A stretch of 64,000 nt of DNA from Nocardioides caeni (GTDB taxonomy: Bacteria > Actinomycetota > Actinomycetes > Propionibacteriales > Nocardioidaceae), in contig NZ_STGW01000007.1 of assembly GCF_004912195.1 (NCBI RefSeq), positions 118,235 through 182,234 of the forward strand. The letters run 5' to 3'. The stretch's first letter is position 1. The number at the start of each line of letters is the position of its first letter. The notes under the pieces were generated by a model. The model made no database searches, was not told the DNA's origin, and saw only the letters and a list, made by a program, of their open reading frames with translations. Positions 8,623 through 18,412 of the stretch are shown piece by piece. The position numbers and the translations under genes were made by a program.

Positions 8623-9755
8623 CGTTGCTGGGGCTCGGGGTCATCGGGTCGTCGGCCAAGGAGAACGAGCACCGGCTGCCCCTTCACCCCGACCACCTGG
8701 CTGCGCTCGATCCCGACCTGCAGGCACGCATCACCCTCGAGCACGGGTACGCCGCGCGCTTCGGCGTCGACGACGCGACCCTCGCGCCTCACGTGGCCGG
8801 GTTCGCCGACCGCGCGGAGCTGCTGACCGGCTCCGACGTCGTCCTGCTGCCCAAGCCGCAGCTCGAGGACGTCGCAGCGATGCGGCCCGGCCAGACGCTG
8901 TGGGGGTGGCCGCACTGCGTCCAGGACACCGACCTCACCCAGGTCGCGATCGACAGCCGGCTGACCCTCATCGCCTTCGAGGCCATGAACCACTGGACCC
9001 GCGACGGCGCGGTCGGGCTCCACGTGTTCCACAAGAACAACGAGCTCGCCGGCTACTGCTCGGTGATCCACGCCCTCCAGCTCGCCGGCCTCACCGGAGA
9101 CTACGGGCGTCGACTGAGCGCCGTCGTCATCGGGTTCGGTGCCACCGCGCGCGGCGCGGTCACCGCCCTCAACGCGCACGGCGTCCACGAGGTCGCCGCG
9201 CTGACCAACCGGGGCGTCGCCGCGGTCGGGTCGCCGATCCACTCGGTGCGGATCCGCCAGTTCGAGCACGATCCGGACGGCTCGAGCTCGGTGATCACCG
9301 AGCGCGGGCGGGAGCCGCTGCCGACGTACCTCGCCGAGAACGACATCGTCGTCAACTGCACGCTGCAGGACACCGGCCACCCGCTCGTCTACGTCCGTGA
9401 CGCCGACCTGGACGCCTTCCGCCCCGGCAGCCTCCTCGTCGACGTGTCGTGCGACCTGGGCATGGGGTTCGAGTTCGCGCGCCCGACCGGGTTCGACGAC
9501 CCGACGTTCGTGGTGGGCAACAACGTCCTCTACTACGGCGTCGACCACTCGCCGTCGTACCTGTGGAACTCGGCGACCTGGGAGAACAGCCTCGCGCTCG
9601 TCCCGTTCCTGCGACGCGTTCTCGAGGGCGGCGCGTCCTGGGACGCCGACGAGACGCTCAGCCGCGCGATCGAGATCCGCGAGGGCAGGGTGGTCAACCC
9701 CGCGATCCTGGCTTACCAGGGGCGCGAGGCGCAGGCCCCCCATCGGGTCAGCTGA
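8619..9755 (+). CDS. N5-(carboxyethyl)ornithine synthase-like / alanine dehydrogenase-fold enzyme
   Basis: A 378-residue protein of the alanine dehydrogenase / PNT fold. The N-terminal substrate domain has KENEHRLPLHPDHL (about 12-25). The Rossmann domain has VVIGFGATARGAV (about 168-180). The C-terminal part repeats substrate-domain elements. Lineage features resemble N5-(carboxyethyl)ornithine synthase, which reductively couples pyruvate to ornithine using NADPH, rather than true alanine dehydrogenase, but saccharopine-dehydrogenase-like or opine chemistry is also possible. The GTG at 8619 overlaps the stop of the 44-aa gene upstream and is the only start that fits both the homologous N-terminus and the coupling. 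Confidence 0.72.
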   Translation: MTLLGLGVIGSSAKENEHRLPLHPDHLAALDPDLQARITLEHGYAARFGVDDATLAPHVAGFADRAELLTGSDVVLLPKPQLEDVAAMRPGQTLWGWPHCVQDTDLTQVAIDSRLTLIAFEAMNHWTRDGAVGLHVFHKNNELAGYCSVIHALQLAGLTGDYGRRLSAVVIGFGATARGAVTALNAHGVHEVAALTNRGVAAVGSPIHSVRIRQFEHDPDGSSSVITERGREPLPTYLAENDIVVNCTLQDTGHPLVYVRDADLDAFRPGSLLVDVSCDLGMGFEFARPTGFDDPTFVVGNNVLYYGVDHSPSYLWNSATWENSLALVPFLRRVLEGGASWDADETLSRAIEIREGRVVNPAILAYQGREAQAPHRVS

Positions 9756-9844
9756 GACCGTCGGCAGCCCCCACCTCCACCGAGGGAACCTCGCACCTCG
9801 GCGGCCGGGGTTGCCTCGGAGACCCTTCGTGCCGCATCCTTGAC

Positions 9845-9866
9845 TAACCGAACGATCGTTTAGATA
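9845..9866. promoter_or_regulatory. TetR-type operator before acyl-CoA dehydrogenase
   Basis: TAACCGAACG then ATCGTTTAGATA forms a pseudo-palindrome with a perfect AACGATCGTT core (9851-9860). The AACGATCGTT core resembles operators of actinobacterial TetR repressors of fatty-acid catabolism. The TetR gene at 12108-12704, just downstream of the two-gene unit, is the obvious candidate regulator. Confidence 0.55.
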
Positions 9867-9876
9867 CGGAGCCGTC

Positions 9877-11034
9877 ATGAACAAGTCCGAGGTCGACGAC
9901 GTCGTCAGCCGCGTCCGCACCTTCATCCGCGAGCAGGTGATCCCGGTCGACGACGAGTACGACGGCGACATCGCCGCCGCGGGCGGGGACGAGCGCCGCC
10001 GCGAGCTGCAGGCCGCGGCACGCGCCGCCGGCGTGTTCGCGCCCCACGTTCCGACCGGCCTCGGCGGGCTCGGGATGAACATGGTGGACCGTGCCCCGGT
10101 GTTCGAGGAGGCCGGCTACTCCCTCTTCGGCCCGGTCGCGCTCAACATCAACGCTCCCGACGAGGGCAACATGCACCTCCTCGACCACATCGCGACCGCG
10201 GGCCAGCGCGAGCGCTACCTCACGCCCCTGGCCAGTGGCGAGCAGCGCTCCGGCTTCGCGATGACGGAGCCCTCCCCCGGCGCGGGCTCGGATCCCAGCG
10301 CGCTCGCCACCACCGCGACCCGCGTCGACGGGGGCTGGCTGATCAATGGGGAGAAGTACTTCATCACCGGTGCCGACGGCGCCGACTTCTTCATCATCAT
10401 GGCGCGCACGGGCGAGCAGGCGACGATGTTCCTGGCGCCGGCGGACCGGGAGGGCCTGACCGTCGGTCGGCACATGAGGAGCCTCGACACCTCGATGCTC
10501 GGCGGCCACTGCGAGATGACCTTCACGGACTGCTTCATCCCCGACGAGGACGTGCTCGGCGAGGTCGGCAAGGGCTTCGCCGGCGCCCAGATCCGGCTCG
10601 GCCCCGCCCGGATGACCCATGTCATGCGCTGGCTGGGCGCCGCTCGTCGCGCCCACGAGGTCGCGGTGACCCATGTCGCGGGCCGCGAGGCCTTCGGCAC
10701 CCGCCTCGCCGACCTCGGCATGATGCAGCAGATGATCGCGGACAACGAGATCGACATCGCCGCGACCCGCGCCCTGCTGATGGAGGCCTGCCGCGTCCTC
10801 GACGACGGCGGTCGCGCCAGCAAGGAGACCTCGATCGCGAAGACCTTCGCCGCCGAGGCCCTGCACCGCATCGCCGACCGGGCCGTGCAGATGTGCGGCG
10901 GGCTCGGCACGACCCACGACCTTCCCGTCGCCAAGATCGCCCGCGAGATCCGGCCGTTCCGGATCTACGACGGCCCGTCGGAGGTGCACCGCTGGTCGCT
11001 GGCCAAGCGCGCCGTTCGGGAGATCACCCGGTGA
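9877..11034 (+). CDS. Acyl-CoA dehydrogenase family protein
   Basis: A 385-residue flavoprotein with the full acyl-CoA dehydrogenase architecture: N-terminal helical domain, middle beta domain with the FAMTEPSPGAGSDP flavin/substrate motif (about 126-140), and C-terminal helical domain with QMCGGLGTTHDLPV near the end. It removes two hydrogens from an acyl-CoA, passing electrons to ETF. The chain length is not predictable. It overlaps the next gene by GTGA and is probably co-transcribed with it. A TetR-like operator lies 11 nt upstream of the ATG. Confidence 0.9.
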   Translation: MNKSEVDDVVSRVRTFIREQVIPVDDEYDGDIAAAGGDERRRELQAAARAAGVFAPHVPTGLGGLGMNMVDRAPVFEEAGYSLFGPVALNINAPDEGNMHLLDHIATAGQRERYLTPLASGEQRSGFAMTEPSPGAGSDPSALATTATRVDGGWLINGEKYFITGADGADFFIIMARTGEQATMFLAPADREGLTVGRHMRSLDTSMLGGHCEMTFTDCFIPDEDVLGEVGKGFAGAQIRLGPARMTHVMRWLGAARRAHEVAVTHVAGREAFGTRLADLGMMQQMIADNEIDIAATRALLMEACRVLDDGGRASKETSIAKTFAAEALHRIADRAVQMCGGLGTTHDLPVAKIAREIRPFRIYDGPSEVHRWSLAKRAVREITR

Positions 11035-12071
11035 ACGACATCCTCAGCGGCGAGGAGCTCGCGGCGATCGCCGGCGTGATGACCGAGGCCGGCACGGAGC
11101 CCGCGGCTCCGCTGACCAGCACCCTGATCGCCGGCGGCAAGTCCAACCTGACACTGCGCCTGAGCGACGGTGTCGAGCAGTGGGTGATGCGGACGCCGCC
11201 GCGAGCCGGCCGGACGCCGTCGGCGCACGACGTCGTGCGCGAATACCGCGTGGTCAGCGCCCTGGGCGCCACCGACGTCCCGGTCGCACCCGCCGTCGTG
11301 GCCTACGAGGAGGAGGACCTGATCGGTGGCGCCTTCGCGATCTGCGGGTTCGTCGACGGACGCACCCTCCAGACGCAGGCACAGCTGGACCTGCTCAGCG
11401 ACGACCAGGTCGATGCGGCCATCACGTCCTTGTCGGAGACCCTCGCGACCCTGCACGCCGTCGACCACGTGGCCGTCGGCCTGGAGCGCTTCGGCCGCCC
11501 GGACGGCTACGCCGCCCGCCAGCACAAGCGGTGGAGCAGCCAGTGGGAGCTCGTCGGTCAGCACTTCCCGGACGACGTGAAGGGCCTCGCCGCCGAGCTC
11601 GCCGACGTCCTCGGCACGGCGCTGCCCGCCCAGCACGCCACCGGCATCGTCCACGGCGACTACCGCATCGACAACACCCTGCTCCGGGTGACCCCGGAGG
11701 GGTCCGGCAGCGTGGACGTCGCTGCCGTCGTCGACTGGGAGCTGTCCACCATCGGCGACCCGGTGGCGGACGTGGCGATGATGGCGGTCTATCGCGATCC
11801 CGCGTTCGACCTGATCATCGGCAGCCCCTGCGCGTGGACCAGCGATCGACTCCCCGACGTGGCCGGTCTGGCGTCGTCGTACGAGAAGGCCGGCGGGGTT
11901 CCGCTGCGTGACTTCGAGCAGCACCTGGCCCTGGCCTACTTCAAGCTCGCCGTCATCGCTGCCGGCATCGACCACCGCTACCGCGCGGGCGCGACCCACG
12001 GCGACGGCTTCGACACGGCCGGCGAAGCCGTCGCGCCCCTACTCGCCGCCGGGCTGGCCCAGCTCCGCTGA
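11031..12071 (+). CDS. Phosphotransferase-family protein (APH/ACAD10-like)
   Basis: A 346-residue protein of the aminoglycoside-phosphotransferase-like kinase family. It has a Gly-rich GGKSNLTLRL loop (about 34-43), the catalytic loop VHGDYRIDN (about 207-215) and a DWELSTIGDP metal-binding segment (about 238-247). Such genes often sit beside acyl-CoA dehydrogenases, as in ACAD10/11, where the kinase phosphorylates hydroxyacyl-CoA; that role is inferred here from linkage. The start GTG at 11031 overlaps the TGA of the dehydrogenase gene, indicating coupling. Confidence 0.85.
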   Translation: MNDILSGEELAAIAGVMTEAGTEPAAPLTSTLIAGGKSNLTLRLSDGVEQWVMRTPPRAGRTPSAHDVVREYRVVSALGATDVPVAPAVVAYEEEDLIGGAFAICGFVDGRTLQTQAQLDLLSDDQVDAAITSLSETLATLHAVDHVAVGLERFGRPDGYAARQHKRWSSQWELVGQHFPDDVKGLAAELADVLGTALPAQHATGIVHGDYRIDNTLLRVTPEGSGSVDVAAVVDWELSTIGDPVADVAMMAVYRDPAFDLIIGSPCAWTSDRLPDVAGLASSYEKAGGVPLRDFEQHLALAYFKLAVIAAGIDHRYRAGATHGDGFDTAGEAVAPLLAAGLAQLR

Positions 12072-12107
12072 GCGGTCCGAGCGGGCCGGGCGGGGCTCGA
12101 TGAGCGG

Positions 12108-12704
12108 CTACTCGAGGACCGACGGACCGCGGACGAGTCCGAACGCCAGCTCGCAGTAGCGATCGGAGAGCTCGGCGGGCGTGAGCGGACCGCCGGCGCG
12201 ATACCAGCTGGCGATCGCGGCACCCATGGTGACCAGCGCTCGCGTCGCCTCGACGGGGTACGGCGTCGTGAACTCGCCGGACGCCACGCCGGCCTCGACG
12301 ATCCCCCGCAGCCGGCGCTCCTGCTCGTCGCGCAGGCCGACGACGAGGTCTCGCCCGTCGTCGTCGAGGCTACGGATCTCCGAGGCGCCGATGAGGGCCT
12401 CCGGCTGGCGGGTGGTGTGGAAGAGGACCCACGCGTCGACGAAGGCCCGCAGCCGCGCCGTCGGCGTCGTCCCCTCGTCGTCGACCGAGGTCGTGGCCTC
12501 GAGGAGGTCGCGCATCGTGCCGGCCATGATGAACTGCAGGACGGCCTGCTTGCCGTCGAAGTGGTGATAGATGCTGGCGACCGTGACACCGGCTCCGGCG
12601 GCGATGTCACGCATCGAGGTGCCGTGGTAGCCGCGCTCGGTGAAGTGGCTCACCGCGGCCGCGACGATGGGGTCACGGCCGCTGCGGACCTGCTTGGTCG
12701 TCAC
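12108..12704 (-). CDS. TetR/AcrR-family transcriptional regulator
   Basis: A 198-residue repressor with an N-terminal helix-turn-helix (RDPIVAAAVSHFTERG, then TSMRDIAAGAGVTVASIYHHF, about residues 10-52) and an all-helical ligand domain. The GTG start at 12702-12704 follows GAGGAGG. It is convergent with the acyl-CoA dehydrogenase / phosphotransferase pair, whose promoter holds a TetR-type palindrome (9845-9866), so it probably senses an acyl-CoA. This is inference from context. Confidence 0.85.
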   Translation of the reverse strand: MTTKQVRSGRDPIVAAAVSHFTERGYHGTSMRDIAAGAGVTVASIYHHFDGKQAVLQFIMAGTMRDLLEATTSVDDEGTTPTARLRAFVDAWVLFHTTRQPEALIGASEIRSLDDDGRDLVVGLRDEQERRLRGIVEAGVASGEFTTPYPVEATRALVTMGAAIASWYRAGGPLTPAELSDRYCELAFGLVRGPSVLE

Positions 12705-12750
12705 ACGGCCTCCTCGTCAACCGTCCGGAACAGCGCCGGCCAGTCTGTCA

Positions 12751-12766
12751 GACCCGGATCCGGGTC
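12751..12766. terminator. GACCCGGATCCGGGTC palindrome at MFS stop
   Basis: A perfect 16-bp palindrome that overlaps the stop codon (12765-12767) of the minus-strand MFS gene. It is almost the same as the palindrome at 5613-5630. It may act as a terminator or as a protein-binding site; no T-run follows. Confidence 0.4.
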
Positions 12767-14099
12767 AGACCCCGGCGCGTCCGGCCGCAGCCGCGGGAGA
12801 TCGCCGCATCTCCGGCACGAGGGCGACCAGGCTGAGCAGCGGCAGCGCAGCCAGCACGACGAGACTGCCGCCGACGCCGAGGATGTCGCCGAGACCGCCG
12901 ACGACGGCCGACCCGATGGAGCCGCCGGTCATGAACACCAGTGTCGCGACGCCGAGCGCGACCCCGCGGACGTGCTCGTGGACCGCGCTGCCGACCGCAG
13001 CGCCGAGCGCCGGCTGACCGATGCCGAAGGCGGCACACACGATCACCAGGGCGACGGCGAGCAGGGTCGCGTCGGCCCGGTCGGCGCCCAGCGCGGCGAC
13101 CAGCATCGCGACGGACGACACTGCTGCCGCGATGCCGATGGCCCGGACAGGTCCGACTCCGGAGATGACCCGGCTCGCCAGACGTGGCAGGACCGCGGAC
13201 AGCGCAACACACGGGAGCAGGAGCAGTCCCACCTGGTAGGGCTCCCAGTCATGGTCCAGCAGGACCGCCGGGACGGCGATCAGGGAGGCGAACCACGCAG
13301 CCGGGACCGCTGACGCCGAGAGGGCGCTCCGCACGACGGTCGGGTTCCGCACCACGTCGATCGGGAGGAAGCCGTCCGGACGCCGACGGATCCAGAACGT
13401 GACGGCGGGGACGCCCACCAGCACCAGGAGAGCACCGGCCACGGCCACGGCCACGCCGGTCGACGGGGACTGGATCAGCAGCACGGCCCCAGCCGCCGTG
13501 AGGGCGACGAGGACGGCGCCGAGGATGTCGAGCTGCGCGCCCGTGCCCTCGCGGGTCAGCGCGCGCCAGATGAAGGGGACGACCAGCAGGCCGAGGACCG
13601 GCAGGGCGAGGACCGCCCGCCAGCCGAACGCCGCCTCCACGACGCCGCCGGCCAGGGGTCCGAGTGCGCTGACAGCGGCGGCCATGGCGGCCAGCCGCCC
13701 GAGGGCGAGTCCGCGGATCTCACCGTCGTAGCGCGCGGTCACGATGGTGGCGCCGAGGGTGGGGATCGCTCCGGCCCCTGCCCCCTGGATGAGGCGCGCG
13801 ACGAGCAGGACCTCGAAGGTGGGCGCGAGGGCCGCGGCGACCGCACCCGAGGTCATGAGCGAGATGCCGATGACCAGCGGGATGCGGATCCCCATCAGGT
13901 CCGCGAGCCGTCCGTAGGTCGCAGTCGTGACGGCGAGCATGAGGATGTAGACCGTGATGGTCCAGGTCGCCGCAGCGGTCGTGATCCCGAGGTCCGGACC
14001 CATCAGCGGCACCGCGATCGCCGCCGACGCCGAGCCCATGCCGGTCAGACCGAACAGCAGGCCCAGCAGCAGGGAGATACGTCGGGAGTCGGTGGGCAC
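12765..14099 (-). CDS. MFS transporter, drug-efflux type
   Basis: A 444-residue protein with about 12-14 predicted membrane helices. The cytoplasmic loop 2-3 motif YGRLADLMGIRIPLVIG (about residues 62-78) is the MFS motif A, and ARLIQGAGAGAIP (about 101-113) matches motif C-like helix 4-5 features of DHA1/DHA2 proton antiporters. The start is a GTG at 14097-14099. It is divergent from a second MFS gene with a 119-bp intergenic region. The substrate is unknown. Confidence 0.85.
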   Translation of the reverse strand: MPTDSRRISLLLGLLFGLTGMGSASAAIAVPLMGPDLGITTAAATWTITVYILMLAVTTATYGRLADLMGIRIPLVIGISLMTSGAVAAALAPTFEVLLVARLIQGAGAGAIPTLGATIVTARYDGEIRGLALGRLAAMAAAVSALGPLAGGVVEAAFGWRAVLALPVLGLLVVPFIWRALTREGTGAQLDILGAVLVALTAAGAVLLIQSPSTGVAVAVAGALLVLVGVPAVTFWIRRRPDGFLPIDVVRNPTVVRSALSASAVPAAWFASLIAVPAVLLDHDWEPYQVGLLLLPCVALSAVLPRLASRVISGVGPVRAIGIAAAVSSVAMLVAALGADRADATLLAVALVIVCAAFGIGQPALGAAVGSAVHEHVRGVALGVATLVFMTGGSIGSAVVGGLGDILGVGGSLVVLAALPLLSLVALVPEMRRSPAAAAGRAGV

Positions 14100-14218
14100 C
14101 CGACCCCAACGCCGGGAGCGCGCGAGGATATTCCTGTCCGTGCAGCCGAGCGCCCCGGCGCAGGGACACGGGCCCGGCCGCCGTACGACGGACGGAGGCC
14201 ATCCCCGACACTGATGGG

Positions 14219-15595
14219 GTGGGCGATGAGCGAGCGGGGCGAGGCACCTTCCTCGCCCTGGCCGCGATCACCACGATCACCGCGGTGGTCAGCAGCCTCG
14301 GCGCGCCCCTGATCCCGGAGATCGCCGCCGACGCGGACGTCCCGCTGACGACCGCCCAGTGGGCGTTGACCGCGACGCTGGTGACGGCTGCGGCGACCAC
14401 GCCCGCGATCGGCCGGTGGGCGAGCGGCCGGCTGCGCCGGCCCGTGATCCTCGGTGGCCTGGTGCTGGTGCTGATCGGCACGGTGCTGTCGGCCCTCCCT
14501 CTCGGTCTCGGCGTCCTCATCGGCGGCCGCGCCCTGCAGGGCGTCGGGCTGGCGCTGGTGCCGCTGGCGCTCGCCGTCGCTCGGGACCTGTGGGACGGAC
14601 CGCTGCTGGTGTCGCGGATGGCGCTGCTGTCGGTGACGGCGGTGGCCGGTGCCGGCCTCGGCTATCCGGTCACGGCCTTCACTGCGGCGCACTTCGGCGT
14701 GAGCGGTGCCTACTGGTTCGGGACGTTCCTCGTCGCCGCGACCCTGCTGCTCGCGGTGCGCCACCTACCCGTCGCCTCGGACGGCGTCCCTCAGCACGTC
14801 GACCTGCTCGGGGTCGCCCTGCTGTCGACCGGCACGATCGCCGTGCTGTTGGCGATCAGCCGCGGCGAGGTCTGGGGATGGTCCTCGACAGAGACACTCG
14901 GCACGGGAGTCGGCGGCCTCGTCCTCGTGATCGTGTGGATCGGCTGGACGCTGCGCCCGACGCTCCCCGAGCGGCCACCCCTTGTGGACCTGCGACTCGC
15001 GGGCCGGGCCGGGCTGCGCGCCCCCAACGTCGTCACGTTCACCATCGGCGTCGGCATGTACGGCTTGCTGACCCTGGTCGTGGTCCTCGTCCAGAGCGAG
15101 CCGCACGACGGACTCGGACTCGGCCTGGGCGTCGGGGTGGCCGGGTTGATCCTGGTGCCGTACTCGGTCGCCAGCGTGTCCGGCAACCGGCTCGCTCGCG
15201 AGGTCGCGGCACGGATCGGGCCGCAGGTCCTGCTGCCGGTCGGGTGCACCACCTTCGCCGCGTCGATGGCGGTGCTCGCGCTGTGGCACGACCACCTGTG
15301 GCAGGCCCTCATCGCGATGGGCATCGGCGGACTCGGCAGCGGCTTCACGTTCTCCTCGCTGCCGCTGCTGATCGTGCCGAAGGTGCCGGTCGCCGAGACC
15401 GGCAGCGCGATGGCCTTCAACCAGCTGCTGCGCTACCTCGGCTTCGCGGTGGGCGCGGCGTCGAGCGTCGCGCTCCTCGACGTCCTCGGCGCCGACGACA
15501 CCGCGTTCACCGCGACCCTGCTCGTCCTTGCCGGGCTCTGTCTGGTCACCGGGGCCGGCGCCGCGCTCGGCGGTCGCCTCGTCCGAGCCGCGTGA
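14219..15595 (+). CDS. MFS transporter, second of divergent pair
   Basis: A 458-residue polytopic membrane protein with about 14 helices and DHA2-like features: GRWASGRLRRPVILGG loop at about 62-77 and GRALQGVGLALVPL at about 101-114. The sequence is only distantly similar to its divergent neighbour, so this is not a recent duplication. The GTG at 14219 is six bases after GACACT, consistent with a leaderless transcript. Export of a toxic compound or a secondary metabolite is likely, but the substrate is unknown. Confidence 0.85.
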   Translation: MGDERAGRGTFLALAAITTITAVVSSLGAPLIPEIAADADVPLTTAQWALTATLVTAAATTPAIGRWASGRLRRPVILGGLVLVLIGTVLSALPLGLGVLIGGRALQGVGLALVPLALAVARDLWDGPLLVSRMALLSVTAVAGAGLGYPVTAFTAAHFGVSGAYWFGTFLVAATLLLAVRHLPVASDGVPQHVDLLGVALLSTGTIAVLLAISRGEVWGWSSTETLGTGVGGLVLVIVWIGWTLRPTLPERPPLVDLRLAGRAGLRAPNVVTFTIGVGMYGLLTLVVVLVQSEPHDGLGLGLGVGVAGLILVPYSVASVSGNRLAREVAARIGPQVLLPVGCTTFAASMAVLALWHDHLWQALIAMGIGGLGSGFTFSSLPLLIVPKVPVAETGSAMAFNQLLRYLGFAVGAASSVALLDVLGADDTAFTATLLVLAGLCLVTGAGAALGGRLVRAA

Positions 15596-15634
15596 TCGTG
15601 TCAGCAGGAGGCTCTGGGCGCCATCAGCCCTGGC

Positions 15635-16765
<1,131 letters not shown>

Positions 16766-16842
16766 ACCGTCTCCACTCCTCGTTCGGCTCCTCGTTCGGC
16801 CGTGACGCCGTTCACAGTACGACGCCGACGGGGCCACGTCCA

Positions 16843-16858
16843 GTGGAATCGCTCTCAC
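16843..16858. promoter_or_regulatory. LacI-type operator O1
   Basis: GTGGAATCGCTCTCAC shares TGGAA-CGCTCTCAC with the second site at 16953. The shape matches the TGGGAGCGCTCCCA palindrome bound by CebR/BglR-type LacI regulators of cellobiose and beta-glucoside systems. Confidence 0.6.
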
Positions 16859-16952
16859 ACTTTGACTCAGGCGCCCTTCCCGCAATAGCGCCGAGAAAAC
16901 GGTCCATTGACGCCGATGTGTGACGCGTGTCATGGTGACGGCGTTCAGATTG

Positions 16953-16968
16953 ATGGAAGCGCTCTCAC
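16953..16968. promoter_or_regulatory. LacI-type operator O2
   Basis: ATGGAAGCGCTCTCAC lies 110 bp from O1, centre to centre, between the divergent ATPase and lipoprotein genes. The probable ligand is the LacI regulator encoded at 21730-22773 in the same island. Confidence 0.65.
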
Positions 16969-17024
16969 GCCGACATCACCCAGTCACCGCAGACCATCGT
17001 CGTCCTGCAGGCAGGAGCAGCACC

Positions 17025-18365
17025 GTGCGCATCACCAACCCCGGGCCACGTCGTGGGTCCCTCATCCCCGGCACCCGCAAGCGTGCCCACCGAGTCGTAG
17101 CCGTCGCGGCCCTCAGCGCGATGGTGCTCGGCCTCACCGCAGCCTGCGGTGGCGGCGACGACCCGACCAAGTCGGCTGAGCAGAAGGACCTCGAGAAGGG
17201 CGAGACCCTCACGATCACCACCTTCGGCGAGTTCGGCTACGACGCGCTCATCGAGGAGTGGAACGCGGCCAACCCCGACATCCAGGTCGAGCAGACCAAG
17301 GTCTCCCTGTGGGACGACTGGAAGAACGAGCTCAACACCCTCCTCCAGGCCAACGAGGGCCTGCCGGACGTCGTCGCCATCGAGGGCGACTTCATGCCGG
17401 CCCTCGTCGCCGCCCCGGAGCGCTGGGTCGACCTCTCCTCCGACGAGGTCGAGGGCCGCTGGCTCGACTTCAAGACCGAGGCTGCCACCACGCCCGACGG
17501 TGCGCTGGTGGGCTACGCCACCGACGCCGGCCCCGAGGCGATCTGCTATCGCGCGGACCTGTTCGAGAAGGCCGGTCTCCCCACCGACCGCGAGGAGGTC
17601 GCGGCGCTGATGGGCACCTGGGACGACTACTTCGCGCTCGGCGAGCAGTTCGTCGACGCGCTCCCCTCCACCAAGTGGTACGACGCCTCGGGCTCCATCG
17701 CCCAGGCCATGCTCAACCAGGTCGAGTTCCCCTTCGAGAAGTCCGACAACACCGTGGACGTCGAGAACCCCGAGCTGAAGGCCGTCTACGAGACCGTCAC
17801 CGGCCACACCGAGAAGCTGTCGACCAAGGCCTCGCAGTGGGGCGACGACTGGACGGCCGGCTTCAAGAACGACGGCTTCGCCACAATCCCGTGCCCCGGC
17901 TGGATGCGCAGCAACATCCGCGACAACACCGGTGACCCGGCGCCCGACGGCATCGACTGGGACATCGCCGACGTCTTCCCCGGCGGTGGCGGCAACTGGG
18001 GCGGCTCCTACCTCGCCGTGCCGAAGTCCTCGCCGCACCAGAAGGAGGCCCAGGAGTTCGCCGCATGGATCACCGCGCCGGAGCAGGAGCTCAAGGTCTT
18101 CCAGGCGCAGGGCAACGTCCCCGCGCAGGTCGCCGCCCTCGAGGACCCGGTGATGCTCGAGGCCACGGACGCCTACTTCAACGACGCGCCCACCGGTCAG
18201 ATCTACTCCAACCGGGCCGCGGCGATCACCGTGCAGCCCTACCACGGCCCGCTCTACTCCGACATCCTCGGCAAGTTCCAGGACGCCATCAACCGCGTCG
18301 ACCAGGGCGGTGACCCGGGCGACTCGTGGGACAAGTTCGTGGCCGAGGTTGCGGCCCTGCAGTGA
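17025..18365 (+). CDS. Sugar-binding lipoprotein of ABC importer
   Basis: A 446-residue extracellular solute-binding protein, cluster B type 1. A positively charged n-region (GTRKRAHR) and hydrophobic core end in the lipobox LTAAC (about 41-45), so the mature protein is lipid-anchored outside the membrane. The mature part has the GETLTITTFGEFGYDALIEE start of sugar-binding proteins. I chose GTG at 17025 because GGCAGGAGC is positioned as an SD and because the signal peptide then has normal length; an upstream ATG at 16920 would place the coding start before operator O2. The first gene of a four-gene run with two permeases and a beta-glucosidase. Confidence 0.88.
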   Translation: MRITNPGPRRGSLIPGTRKRAHRVVAVAALSAMVLGLTAACGGGDDPTKSAEQKDLEKGETLTITTFGEFGYDALIEEWNAANPDIQVEQTKVSLWDDWKNELNTLLQANEGLPDVVAIEGDFMPALVAAPERWVDLSSDEVEGRWLDFKTEAATTPDGALVGYATDAGPEAICYRADLFEKAGLPTDREEVAALMGTWDDYFALGEQFVDALPSTKWYDASGSIAQAMLNQVEFPFEKSDNTVDVENPELKAVYETVTGHTEKLSTKASQWGDDWTAGFKNDGFATIPCPGWMRSNIRDNTGDPAPDGIDWDIADVFPGGGGNWGGSYLAVPKSSPHQKEAQEFAAWITAPEQELKVFQAQGNVPAQVAALEDPVMLEATDAYFNDAPTGQIYSNRAAAITVQPYHGPLYSDILGKFQDAINRVDQGGDPGDSWDKFVAEVAALQ

Positions 18366-18412
18366 GCTCTCACCCGAGAGCCTGACCCCCAGGTGAGGAC
18401 GAGACTCCACCC

